A DNA stretch of 62,592 nt, taken from contig JBBQXS010000023.1 of the NCBI GenBank assembly GCA_038209365.1, forward strand, positions 1 through 62,592. The letters are read 5' to 3'. Source of the stretch: DASQHW01 sp038209365 (lineage in GTDB: Bacteria > Actinomycetota > Acidimicrobiia > IMCC26256 > PALSA-610). The notes under the pieces are model-generated. The model worked only from the letters and a program-made list of their open reading frames with translations. It was not told the DNA's origin and searched no databases. Positions 1 to 7,526 of this stretch are shown here, in pieces; position 1 is the first letter of the stretch; every line of letters starts with the position of its first letter. Both the position numbers and the translations under genes were made by a program.

Positions 1-25
1 GTGAGGTGCGTTTTCCGCACCTCAC
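1..25. terminator. Hairpin at window start
   Basis: A 10-bp perfect stem (GTGAGGTGCG / CGCACCTCAC) encloses a 5-nt loop TTTTC. It lies 17 bp beyond the stop of the minus-strand GH4 gene and is placed to end that transcript, or a neighbour's outside the window. There is no clear U tract. Confidence 0.6.
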
Positions 26-41
26 ACACGCCCCCGTCGAA

Positions 42-1415
42 CTAGAACTGTGGGAGCCAGCGGGCGGTTGCTGCCAGCATCTCACCGGTCATGGCGACGA
101 CGTCGTCGTACGCGATCTGGGTCGCCATCGCGTCGGCGAGCATCGCCTCGAGCACGAGCGCGCGATTGCCGGTGAGCGCGGCCTCGACGGTCGACTCCTG
201 CGCGAGGTTGACGCGCCGAACGTACTCGCCCATGATCCCCGGAACAGTGGTGCAGTCACGGCCGCGCACACCGTCGCGATCGGCGACGCCCATGATCTCG
301 ACGACCGCGCCGTCGGCAAGGTTCGTCACGTTGCCGTCGTTCGGCAGGTTCACCGGGAGGTGACGCGGCTTCCCGTCGACGATGCCGTCGATGAGGGCGG
401 CGACCAGCTCACCCGACGGCATGCGCGTGACGTCAGCCGCGTCGCGCATCTCCTCGTAGAAGACGACGTCATCGTCGGCATCGCGACGATGCCCCGGCAT
501 TCCGTAGTGATGGATTCGCCATTCGTGCCCGTAGTCATTGCCGGGGTGCACGAAGTTCGGCATGAACTCGACCGAGTGATGATCGCCCGAGCCGGGGAGC
601 ACACCGAAGCGCTCGAAGACCTCGAATCGCACGCGGTTGTTGGCGACGACGTCTGACTTGCTCCAGAACTCGGACGTCGCGATCTTCTGCCATTGCGCCC
701 GGTCGGGTGGATCCATCCAGATCGGTGAGCGCGCCATCTGTGCGGGGTCGGCGAGGAGCGCCCGTAGGCGCGCAAAGCCGTCGTCGCCCGCAACCCGCAA
801 GCCTGTCGCCATCGGAAAATGGTTCACGCCACCGAGCACCGGATCGATCTCGTGCATGCCACAGTCGAACAACAGGCTCAGCACCCAGGTGCAGCTCACC
901 CATTCGTTGCAGAGTCCCACGGTCTTGACCCCGGTCTCGCGCGTGACCGATCGGCACAGCGCGGTGAGAGGATTCGTGACGTTCACCAACCAGGCGTCTG
1001 GTGCGACCGCCTCGACGTCGCGCGCGATGTCGACCAACACCGGGATGCTGCGCAGTGCCCGCATGATGCCGCCCGGTCCGACGCTGTCGCCGATCGGCTG
1101 GCGGATGCCGTATCGCTGCGGGATCTCGATGTCATGCTGCATCGAGTCGAAGCCGCCTACCGAGAAGGCGGTGATCACGAAGTCGGCGCCGCGCACCGCG
1201 GACCGTCGATCTCCTTCGGACCGCACCGTCATCGGGATGTCGCGGCGCCGCGCAATCTCGTTCCCGAGCTCCTCCATGCGCTTCATCCGTTCGGCGTCGA
1301 GATCGTGCAGCACGACGTCCACGCCCGTGAGCGATGGCGTGTTCGCGAAGTCCGCGAGTAAGCGAGGCGCCCAGTGATAGCTGCCGCCGCCTACCACCGC
1401 GATTCGAGCACTCAT
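42..1415 (-). CDS. Glycoside hydrolase family 4 protein (alpha-glucosidase/alpha-galactosidase type)
   Basis: A 457-residue NAD+- and Mn2+-dependent glycosidase of family GH4, which cleaves glycosides by an oxidation-elimination route in the cytoplasm. Visible: N-terminal dinucleotide motif VVGGGSYHWAP (residues 7-17), VNVTNPLTALC (144-154), the metal-ligand candidates Cys169 (GLCNEW) and His199 (GGVNHF). The length fits the family. The start at 1415 is preferred over an upstream in-frame GTG because a TAGCGT box lies 7 nt before it and because the Rossmann motif then begins at residue 7. The substrate cannot be told from sequence. It is the last gene of a same-strand block with RidA, hydrolase and ThuA genes, so a sugar-catabolic role is inferred. 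The Asn-Glu after the metal Cys differs from the Cys-His of many family members. Confidence 0.9.
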   Translation of the reverse strand: MSARIAVVGGGSYHWAPRLLADFANTPSLTGVDVVLHDLDAERMKRMEELGNEIARRRDIPMTVRSEGDRRSAVRGADFVITAFSVGGFDSMQHDIEIPQRYGIRQPIGDSVGPGGIMRALRSIPVLVDIARDVEAVAPDAWLVNVTNPLTALCRSVTRETGVKTVGLCNEWVSCTWVLSLLFDCGMHEIDPVLGGVNHFPMATGLRVAGDDGFARLRALLADPAQMARSPIWMDPPDRAQWQKIATSEFWSKSDVVANNRVRFEVFERFGVLPGSGDHHSVEFMPNFVHPGNDYGHEWRIHHYGMPGHRRDADDDVVFYEEMRDAADVTRMPSGELVAALIDGIVDGKPRHLPVNLPNDGNVTNLADGAVVEIMGVADRDGVRGRDCTTVPGIMGEYVRRVNLAQESTVEAALTGNRALVLEAMLADAMATQIAYDDVVAMTGEMLAATARWLPQF

Positions 1416-1422
1416 GGCGTCG

Positions 1423-1428
1423 ACGCTA
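1423..1428 (-). promoter_or_regulatory. -10 box for leaderless GH4 transcript
   Basis: TAGCGT matches TANNNT and ends 7 nt before the ATG at 1415, so transcription could begin at or next to the start codon. Confidence 0.45.
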
Positions 1429-1477
1429 CGCGGGCAGCTCCGGGCGGTCGAGCCCCGAGCGGCGGGCGCCCCTCTGT

Positions 1478-1945
1478 TCACGGGCCGAGCGCGACCTCGA
1501 CCTCGATCTCGACCGCGCCACGCCGTGGCAACGCGGCGACACCGATTGCGCTGCGGCTGTGCCGTCCCGCCGGGCCGAAGACGTCATGCAGCGCACGGCT
1601 GGCTCCGTCGATCACCGCCGGCTGTTCGACGAATCCCGGCGCCGAAGCCACGAATCCCAGCACCGTGAGGACGCGCGCGACGCGATCCAAGGTGCCGAGC
1701 TCCGCCCGCAGCACGGACAGAGCGTTCAGCGCGCACCAACGGGCAGCTTCGGCGCCTTGCGCGACGGTGACGTCGGCGCCGAGCACCCCCGGGTGCACCA
1801 GCACGCCGTCGCGATCGCGTGGCAGCTGGCCCGAAGTACGGGCCCTGCCTGCGTGGACGACGACCGCGTCGAGCGGATCGTGCGGCGGGAAGGGGCCGGG
1901 CAGCACGATGCCGAGCTCGCCGAGTCGCGCATCGATGTCGGTCAC
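1478..1945 (-). CDS. RidA/YjgF family protein
   Basis: A 155-residue protein of the RidA/YjgF/YER057c family, trimeric enamine/imine deaminases or related small-molecule-binding proteins. Family-like parts are the early segment LGELGIVLPGPFPP, the VHAGRARTSGQLPRD strand-turn, GVLGADVTVAQGAEAARWCALNAL, and a C-terminal ARSxIGVAALPRRGAVEIEVEVAL-type end. The GTG start at 1945 overlaps the upstream hydrolase stop as GTGA, indicating translational coupling. It lacks a clear match to the strict RidA catalytic signature, so it may be a paralogue with another activity. Confidence 0.85.
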   Translation of the reverse strand: MTDIDARLGELGIVLPGPFPPHDPLDAVVVHAGRARTSGQLPRDRDGVLVHPGVLGADVTVAQGAEAARWCALNALSVLRAELGTLDRVARVLTVLGFVASAPGFVEQPAVIDGASRALHDVFGPAGRHSRSAIGVAALPRRGAVEIEVEVALGP

Positions 1946-2934
1946 AGCCACTCCTGCAGGAACCCGGGCACGCGTGCGCCATGCCACCGGTGGTCCCCGT
2001 CGAACACGTCGTGCATGAGCGCACCGTCACGCGCGCCGAGGTGTGCGTAGACAGGTGCGAGGGCCGCGACGGTCTCGCGCGCGGACACGACCGGAAAGAT
2101 GAGATCCTCGACGCCGGACTCGACGAGCATCGGACGAGGAGCGATGAGGGCCGCGACGTCGAGGTGCTCGAGCACACCCAACTGACCCACCATCACCTGC
2201 GAGCCGCACATGTTCCAGGGCACCGCGTGCGCGGCGCGCCACGACGACAGAAAGCCGGACACGACCGCGACCCGCACTCGATCGTCGAGCGCCCCGAGGA
2301 ACAACGTGCAGGTGGCGCCGTAGGACAGGCCGGCGGCCGCGACGCGGTTCGCATCGACCAGCGGATGTGCGGTCAAGACGTCGAGCGCACGCTGCATGTC
2401 CCAGAGGTTTCGCTGGAGCGGCAGCACGCCTGCCATCGTGGCGCATACGAGATCCCAGTCGCAGTGGTACTTGTCGGGCGGCATCCAGTCGGCGCGCTCG
2501 CCGAAGCCGCGCAGATCGGGAGCCAGCACGACGTGGCCCAGCATCGCGAGTTGATGCGCGTAGTCGTCACCGGGTTCCCCGGCGTCGATCCCGCACACGA
2601 GCGACTTCCCCGGCCCGTGGCCGTGAATCGCGAGCACTGCCGGCCCGGGCGGAGCATCGCGTCGGGCATGCGGGATCAACAAGAACGCCGGCACCGACAT
2701 CGTCCGTTCGCTGTCGAAGACGATGCGATCACGCTGATACGTCCCACAGTCGACAGAATCGGTCGTCTCGACATCGAGCGGCACCGGTTCCGGGCTCGGT
2801 CCCAGGAGCACCCCGAGCTGCAGTCGCGTGCGCGTCCGCCATGCTGCGACATCCGGCGGCGGCGCGGGCTCGGCGACCGCCTCGAGGTGGAGACGCCAGT
2901 ACGCCCAGTTCGAGAAGTTGCGCGCACGCGTCAT
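1942..2934 (-). CDS. Alpha/beta-hydrolase (dienelactone hydrolase/acetyl-esterase like)
   Basis: A 330-residue cytoplasmic alpha/beta hydrolase. The nucleophile elbow is GLSYGA with Ser204; the oxyanion region is AIHGHG (residues 103-108); later ESGVEDLIFP and FDGDHRWHG supply candidate acid and His residues. The long region before the fold (QLGVLLGPSPEPVPLDV and a substrate-strand YQRDRIVFDSERTMSVPAFLLIP) resembles acetyl-xylan-esterase/7-type and uncharacterised DLH proteins found beside glycosidases. The ATG at 2934 overlaps the ThuA gene stop (ATGA), and its own stop overlaps the RidA start. An esterase acting on the same acylated glycoside as the GH4 enzyme is possible but unproven. Confidence 0.85.
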   Translation of the reverse strand: MTRARNFSNWAYWRLHLEAVAEPAPPPDVAAWRTRTRLQLGVLLGPSPEPVPLDVETTDSVDCGTYQRDRIVFDSERTMSVPAFLLIPHARRDAPPGPAVLAIHGHGPGKSLVCGIDAGEPGDDYAHQLAMLGHVVLAPDLRGFGERADWMPPDKYHCDWDLVCATMAGVLPLQRNLWDMQRALDVLTAHPLVDANRVAAAGLSYGATCTLFLGALDDRVRVAVVSGFLSSWRAAHAVPWNMCGSQVMVGQLGVLEHLDVAALIAPRPMLVESGVEDLIFPVVSARETVAALAPVYAHLGARDGALMHDVFDGDHRWHGARVPGFLQEWL

Positions 2935-3620
2935 CCCGAGAGCGCCCAAGCGAGCCCACCCGCGATGTGGCGGAGATAGTCGGGCGATTCCCACGCGGCC
3001 GGGAAGTGACCGAGGCTCGTGGAGAACACGCGGCCGCGCTCTTCGGTGAAGCACCACGCGACCGGATAGCCGAACGAGGGTAGCCGGGCGCCCGATACGG
3101 TCAGATCGAGCTCGCCCTCGCGCACGCGTAACAGCACTTGGGCATCGGCGCGCAGATCTCGGAACTGGTACACCTCGTCGTGCCAGCGCCACGCGTCGCC
3201 GAGATGCGCGCAGGCGGGATGCGAAGCGTCACAGACGTCGGCAACGAACGTCTGCGTCCAGGGGTGACCGTCGAACCGCGCGCCGACGAGGCGTCCGTAG
3301 CCGTCCCACGAGTAGCACGAATCCGTCGCGGAGTGGATCGCGCAGATCGCGAGGCGGCCGTCGCGGGTGTGTTCGACGATGGCTCGGCGCTGCGCGGCGC
3401 TCCACGGCGTCTCACCGATGGTGAACAAGGCGAGGGCGCGGGCGCCACGAATCGCTTCGTCCGTCAGGTCGCGGACATCGTCCACGCGCTGTGCGCGCAG
3501 CCCGTGCATCTCGGCGATCTGGGCGACGCCGACCGCGGCCTGATCGAGCACGCCGTGGACGCCCGCGGGCCCGTCGCGGTACGGCGCGACCTGCGTGACG
3601 AACAAGAGTCCTCCGGCCAT
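2931..3620 (-). CDS. ThuA-like domain protein
   Basis: A 229-residue ThuA-like protein (class I glutamine-amidotransferase fold), a family linked to trehalose and other sugar utilisation. Visible: GVHGVLDQAAVGV near the N terminus, LALFTIGETPWSAAQRRAI, the CAIHSATDS turn at the place of the family's nucleophile elbow, HPWTQTFVADVCDASHPA, and the usual end with CFTEERGRVFSTSLGHFPAAW. It is the first gene of the four-gene block; the next gene starts inside its stop codon. The ATG at 3620 is chosen over a GTG at 3641 because a TACCGT box ends 7 nt upstream of it. The biochemical reaction of ThuA proteins of this type is not settled. Confidence 0.85.
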   Translation of the reverse strand: MAGGLLFVTQVAPYRDGPAGVHGVLDQAAVGVAQIAEMHGLRAQRVDDVRDLTDEAIRGARALALFTIGETPWSAAQRRAIVEHTRDGRLAICAIHSATDSCYSWDGYGRLVGARFDGHPWTQTFVADVCDASHPACAHLGDAWRWHDEVYQFRDLRADAQVLLRVREGELDLTVSGARLPSFGYPVAWCFTEERGRVFSTSLGHFPAAWESPDYLRHIAGGLAWALSG

Positions 3621-3627
3621 GCGCGGC

Positions 3628-3633
3628 ACGGTA
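3628..3633 (-). promoter_or_regulatory. -10 box for leaderless ThuA-block transcript
   Basis: TACCGT ends 7 nt before the ATG at 3620 and would drive the ThuA-hydrolase-RidA unit. Confidence 0.5.
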
Positions 3634-3641
3634 GTCGCCAC

Positions 3642-3647
3642 TATCGT
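3642..3647 (+). promoter_or_regulatory. -10 box for leaderless dehydrogenase transcript
   Basis: TATCGT ends 8 nt before the ATG at 3656. It faces away from the minus-strand box at 3628, so two divergent promoters share about 20 bp. Confidence 0.5.
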
Positions 3648-3655
3648 CGGCGCGC

Positions 3656-4543
3656 ATGCGAATCGGATTCATAGGTCTTGGCGCGATGGGCTTGCCGATG
3701 ACACGCCACCTGCTCGGTGCCGGACACGACGTGACCGTCGCGTCGCGCAGCCGCCCGCCGATCGACGCCGCGATCAAGGCCGGCGCGAAGGAAGGTGCCG
3801 GCCCATCCGATGTCGTCGCGGCGAGCGAGGTGACGATCCTCTGCGTACCCGACTCTCCCGACGTGGTGCAGGTGGTCGATGCCGCGTTCGATGCGCTCGA
3901 GCCGGGCAAGATCGTCGTCGACACTTCTACGATCGATCCCGAGGTCGAGCGCGCGCAACACCAACGCGTCAATGCAACCGGCGCCGGGTATCTCGACGCA
4001 CCGTTGTCGGGCGGGAGCATCGGTGCCGAACGCGGCACGTTGACGTTAATGGTCGGCGGCCATGCCGCCGTGCTCGACACGGCCCGCCCCGCGCTGGAGC
4101 CCTTCGCCGGTCTCATCGTGCACGCGGGCGGACCGGGCGACGGCCAGGTCGTCAAGCTCTGCAACCAGTTGGTGTACGCGACACAGATGCTCGCCGTCTC
4201 CGAGGCGGCGACCCTCGCCGTGAAGGAAGGCGTCGATCTGAACGTGGTCTACGAGGTGTTGACGCACGCGACAGGTGACTGCAACGCGATCCGCACACGC
4301 ATCCCGTTCGAGGGCGCCCGCCCGGACACTCCCGCCTCGAACGGATGGCGTCCGGGATTCATGACCGCGCTGATGGCGAAGGACGTGGGGCTCGTCCTGC
4401 GGGAGGCCGCCCGCGCGGGCGTCGAGGCGCGTAGTGCAGAGGTCGTGCAGCCGGTGTTACAGGCCGCGATCGACGCCGGGTTCGGCCGCGAGGACTTCTC
4501 GGCCATCGGCAAGATCGTGCGCAAAGGCGCCGGCCTTTCGTAG
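3656..4543 (+). CDS. NAD(P)-dependent oxidoreductase, 3-hydroxyisobutyrate dehydrogenase family
   Basis: A 295-residue beta-hydroxyacid dehydrogenase (HIBADH/GarR/GLYR1 group) that oxidises or reduces beta-hydroxyacids with NAD(P). Visible: nucleotide motif GFIGLGAMG (residues 4-12), substrate-binding segment DAPLSGGSIGAERGTLTLMVGG (114-135), catalytic Lys167 in GDGQVVKLCNQ, and the all-helical C-terminal domain containing KDVGLVLREA. The length is typical. It is divergent from the ThuA block and 28 bp ahead of the MTH1187 gene. Possible substrates include 3-hydroxyisobutyrate, tartronate semialdehyde and succinic semialdehyde; the sequence does not decide among them. Confidence 0.92.
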   Translation: MRIGFIGLGAMGLPMTRHLLGAGHDVTVASRSRPPIDAAIKAGAKEGAGPSDVVAASEVTILCVPDSPDVVQVVDAAFDALEPGKIVVDTSTIDPEVERAQHQRVNATGAGYLDAPLSGGSIGAERGTLTLMVGGHAAVLDTARPALEPFAGLIVHAGGPGDGQVVKLCNQLVYATQMLAVSEAATLAVKEGVDLNVVYEVLTHATGDCNAIRTRIPFEGARPDTPASNGWRPGFMTALMAKDVGLVLREAARAGVEARSAEVVQPVLQAAIDAGFGREDFSAIGKIVRKGAGLS

Positions 4544-4571
4544 ACCCACGACCCGCGGCGAGAATCGTCGC

Positions 4572-4862
4572 ATGCTTTGTGCGTTCTCCATCACTCCGCT
4601 CGGTATCGGAGACTCGGTCGGGCGCGTGGTCGCCGACGTCGTTCGCATAGTTCGCGACAGTGGGTTACCGAACGAGACCAATGCGATGTTCACCAATGTC
4701 GAGGGTGACTGGGACGCGGTGATGGCATTACTCAAACGCTGCGTCGATGTCGCCGCGGCCGAAGCACCGCGCGTGAGCATCGTCGTGAAGATCGATCATC
4801 GGCCGGGCGCCGACGACATGCTTCACACGAAGGTCGCTTCGATCGAGCGTCAGCTGGACTGA
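4572..4862 (+). CDS. MTH1187/YqgV family thiamine-binding protein
   Basis: A 96-residue protein of the MTH1187/YkoF-like (DUF77) family, small ferredoxin-like proteins, some of which bind thiamine. Visible: beta-strand start CAFSITPLGIGDSVG, the helix VADVVRIVRDSGLPNETNAMFTNVEGDWDAV, and VSIVVKIDHRPGADDML with KVASIERQL at the end, all characteristic. The ATG at 4572 gives the normal family length. It probably shares a transcript with the upstream dehydrogenase. Its last 13 bp overlap the convergent ATP-grasp gene. Confidence 0.85.
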   Translation: MLCAFSITPLGIGDSVGRVVADVVRIVRDSGLPNETNAMFTNVEGDWDAVMALLKRCVDVAAAEAPRVSIVVKIDHRPGADDMLHTKVASIERQLD

Positions 4863-6253
4863 GACACGTTCGGCGCAGGCCACAGCGGACCGATCCCCGC
4901 GCCGAGCTCGGCGTCGGCAAACTCGAGAGCGGCCACAGCGCGGGGTGCCAGCGACGGGCCGGCCGGCGTCCGCTCGGGCACGGGCTCGTAGCGAACGAAG
5001 CCGCCGGCCGGTCCCGGACCGGTCAAGATGGTGGCATCCGCGACCTCTCCGTCGGCTGCCCGGCGGTACCCGTGCTCGTCGCCCGCGACGGGCGTCGTGA
5101 TCGTCTCCGACCACACCGCGGCGGTCGGCGTCCAGGCCCCGCCCCACCGGCACCCGTCGGCGCGTCCGACGACGACCTCTTCGATCGCGTTCGTGTCAAG
5201 CGTCGCGAAGCCCCCGGCGGCGGCCATGCGCTGCATCAGTCCTCCCAACAATTCGGGCACGCATGCGCCGAGGTAACCCAGTCCCGCGCCACCGCGCGGA
5301 TTGCACTCGGTGGCGGTCCATCCGTCGGCGCCGCAAATGCCGTCGATCGTGAAGCCGCCGCGGAAGTCGACGCGCTCCCGAAGGTGCGTGCCGAGCCGAA
5401 GCGCCGCGGTGCGCATCACGGCACGATCGTCGGGTTCGGGATCGAAGTACGTGGCGGCGCCCGCGTACCGAAGTCCGCTGTCGTCGTCGGCGCGCAGCGT
5501 CACGAGCTCGACCGGGCGGAGCACGGCGACGCCCGATGCGACGACGAATCCGTGGATGCTGCAGGGCACACCGTCGACGAACGGTGCGACGCGCACACGG
5601 TCGCACCGAGCGCGGAAGAACTCGATCGCCGACGCTCGCGACTCCTCGTTCCGCACCCATCGCACGTATTCGGCGCCCCCGTTGAAGCCGTCGCGCGCAT
5701 CACCGGCCCACACCGTGCCGGCTCCTTGATCGGTCCGCGCGCACGCGTCGTCGAGGACTTGAACGTCCACCGGGACAACGATCGACGGTGGGCGCGGCAC
5801 GCCAACGGCGTCGAACATCGCGTCTCCAACCGTCTTGTCCTCGAGTGCGACCCACTCCGTGCGCCGGGGTCCGAAGACTGGCAGCGGACCGAACGCCTGC
5901 ACCGCGGAGAAGGGCTGCGCGAGCACGAGCGGCTCCTCCGCACCGACGAACTCGCGGATCGCGTGCAGCAACTCCGGAGGCGGGTCGGCGAACAGCCGTT
6001 CCTCGGCGCGGAACTGCGCGGTCGCGCCCGGGGTGGGTGGGAGCTCGTGCACGAGGATCTCGAGATCGTCGCCGGCGGGTATCGGGCCGGTACCGACACT
6101 CGTGGGCAGCAAGAGCATCCGCTCGACGCCCACGGCGCGCAACTCGCCGACGACAGGGTGCATGCCCGCGAGCACGCCGCCCGCACAGACGACGTGCCGG
6201 CCCGCGAACACCTCCGCGAGCGCTCCCCGTATCCCGACGAAGACGTCGTCCAT
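4850..6253 (-). CDS. ATP-grasp domain protein of unknown specificity
   Basis: A 467-residue protein with an ATP-grasp-like carboxylate-amine ligase core. The N-terminal 120 residues (GGVLAGMHPVVGELRAVGVERMLLLP) form a substrate-domain-like region; the central part has an EDKTVGDAMFDAVGVPRPPS lid; FRGGFTIDGICGADGWTATECNPRGGAG is the metal- and ATP-binding end, with Glu and Asn at the usual metal positions. Such proteins join an acid to an amine or make a peptide-like bond, but the partner is unknown. Convergent with the MTH1187 gene and alone on its strand. A TACGCT box 6 nt before the ATG supports this start. Confidence 0.75.
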   Translation of the reverse strand: MDDVFVGIRGALAEVFAGRHVVCAGGVLAGMHPVVGELRAVGVERMLLLPTSVGTGPIPAGDDLEILVHELPPTPGATAQFRAEERLFADPPPELLHAIREFVGAEEPLVLAQPFSAVQAFGPLPVFGPRRTEWVALEDKTVGDAMFDAVGVPRPPSIVVPVDVQVLDDACARTDQGAGTVWAGDARDGFNGGAEYVRWVRNEESRASAIEFFRARCDRVRVAPFVDGVPCSIHGFVVASGVAVLRPVELVTLRADDDSGLRYAGAATYFDPEPDDRAVMRTAALRLGTHLRERVDFRGGFTIDGICGADGWTATECNPRGGAGLGYLGACVPELLGGLMQRMAAAGGFATLDTNAIEEVVVGRADGCRWGGAWTPTAAVWSETITTPVAGDEHGYRRAADGEVADATILTGPGPAGGFVRYEPVPERTPAGPSLAPRAVAALEFADAELGAGIGPLWPAPNVSQSS

Positions 6254-6259
6254 TCCGCG

Positions 6260-6265
6260 AGCGTA
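6260..6265 (-). promoter_or_regulatory. -10 box for leaderless ATP-grasp transcript
   Basis: TACGCT ends exactly 6 nt before the ATG at 6253. Confidence 0.5.
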
Positions 6266-6295
6266 CGGACTCGACGCAGTGCGCGTTGCTGAATT

Positions 6296-7054
6296 TCAGC
6301 GCTTCAGGATCCGGCCGAGCAGGATCGAGCCCTCATAGAACGCATACATCGGTATCGCCATCGCGAAGAGCGAGAACGGATCCTGGCTCGGTGTGATCAC
6401 CGCTGCGAAGACGACGATTGCGATCAACGCGATGCGTCGTGATCGACGGAGCTGTCGAGTCGACACCACGCGTGCGAGGAGCAGGAACATCAACAGCACG
6501 GGGAACTCGAACGCGAGCCCGAACGCCACGATCATCAGCGCGATGAGCGAGACGTACTTGTCGCCCGTGAGCATGGGATTGAGATTCGGGCCGCCGACAC
6601 CGAGCAAGAACTCCAGCGCTTTCGTAAGCGTGAGCATGGCGACGATGCCGCCGAGCACGAACAGGACGATCGATGTCGCGACAAACGGAATCGCGTATCG
6701 CTTCTCGCGCTTCTCGAGCGCCGGCGTGACGAACCGCCAGATCTGCAGGAGCCAGACCGGCAGCGCGAGCACGATGCCGCCGAAGAACGCGATCTTGAGC
6801 CGCAGCGCGAATGCATCGAGCGGACCCGTGAAGATCAGTGTTCGCTGACGTCCGTGTGTCGCATCCGTGTAGAAGCCGACGAGAAAGCTCACGACGCTGT
6901 TCGCGAACACGAACGCAAGCGCCATTCCAACCGCAACGGCGATGAGGGAGATCGCGACGCGCCGCCGTAACTCGGTGAGGTGGTCGACGAGCGAAAGCGC
7001 CGGATCGTGACCGCGCGTCCCCGAAGGCGGTTCGACCTCGAGCGTCGCGGTCAC
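6296..7054 (-). CDS. tatC: Sec-independent protein translocase TatC
   Basis: A 252-residue TatC, the polytopic receptor subunit that binds twin-arginine signal peptides in the cytoplasmic membrane. Visible: DHLTELRRRV at residues 24-33 (family signature), six hydrophobic segments, the loop LQIWRFVTPALEKREKRY with the conserved Phe-Val-Pro-like region, and ITPSQDPFSL near the C terminus. The GTG start overlaps the tatB stop by 4 bp, so tatB and tatC are translated together. Convergent spacing to the ATP-grasp start side is short (42 bp). Confidence 0.97.
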   Translation of the reverse strand: MTATLEVEPPSGTRGHDPALSLVDHLTELRRRVAISLIAVAVGMALAFVFANSVVSFLVGFYTDATHGRQRTLIFTGPLDAFALRLKIAFFGGIVLALPVWLLQIWRFVTPALEKREKRYAIPFVATSIVLFVLGGIVAMLTLTKALEFLLGVGGPNLNPMLTGDKYVSLIALMIVAFGLAFEFPVLLMFLLLARVVSTRQLRRSRRIALIAIVVFAAVITPSQDPFSLFAMAIPMYAFYEGSILLGRILKR

Positions 7055-7281
7055 GAGAACGAGCCGCCTTCCCGCTCATGCGCGCTCGCCGCCTCATGCA
7101 CGCTCGCCGGCGGGTCGTCGACGAGGCCACCCATGACCTCGTCGCGCACGGTCGCTTGCAGGCGGCGCAGCTGCCCGAGCCCGCGGGCCGCCTGACGCGC
7201 CGCTTCGGGCAGCTTCTGCGGGCCGAGCACCAAGAGTCCGACGACCAAGACGACGAGTAGCTCCGCGGGACCGAGGCTCAC
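7051..7281 (-). CDS. tatB: Sec-independent protein translocase TatB
   Basis: A 76-residue TatA/B-family protein with one N-terminal transmembrane helix (residues 3-20, PAELLVVLVVGLLVLGP), the hinge PQKLPEAAR and an amphipathic helix GLGQLRRLQATVRDEV. The longer, charged tail and coupling to tatC favour TatB over TatA. The GTG at 7281 is chosen because the membrane helix then begins at once, as in all family members; an AAGG lies upstream. Confidence 0.85.
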   Translation of the reverse strand: MSLGPAELLVVLVVGLLVLGPQKLPEAARQAARGLGQLRRLQATVRDEVMGGLVDDPPASVHEAASAHEREGGSFS

Positions 7282-7361
7282 GCGGTGCCTTCGGAACCGC
7301 CACCCTTTCCGGATGACACGCAACACTCATCCGGGTCACTCAGTGGCGCCGAAGAACCAAC

Positions 7362-7514
7362 ATGAACCTCGGCATCCCAGAACTCCTCATCGTCCTTGCA
7401 GTCGTGTTACTGCTCTTCGGCTCCACGAAGCTGCCCAAGCTTGCGCGTTCGCTCGGCGAAGCCTCGAAGGAGTTCCGCAGCGGCCAGCACGAGGACGCGG
7501 CCACGAAGGATTGA
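7362..7514 (+). CDS. tatA: Sec-independent protein translocase TatA (50 residues)
   Basis: A very short gene on the strand opposite to tatBC. The protein begins MNLGIPELLIVLAVVLLLFG, then STKLPKLARSLGEASKEFRS, a textbook TatA membrane helix, Gly-hinge with KLPKLARS, and amphipathic helix, ending in a 10-residue acidic tail. TatA oligomers form the export pore. It is divergent from tatB with 80 bp between starts, so both can share control. Placement of tatA away from tatBC but adjacent is uncommon. At 50 residues it lies at the lower end for TatA. Confidence 0.9.
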   Translation: MNLGIPELLIVLAVVLLLFGSTKLPKLARSLGEASKEFRSGQHEDAATKD

Positions 7515-7526
7515 CGCGACCGCGCG

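Noticed and set aside
5072..6292. 406-codon plus-strand open frame opposite the ATP-grasp gene
   Set aside because: Arg/His/Asp-biased shadow frame without ribosome site or motif.
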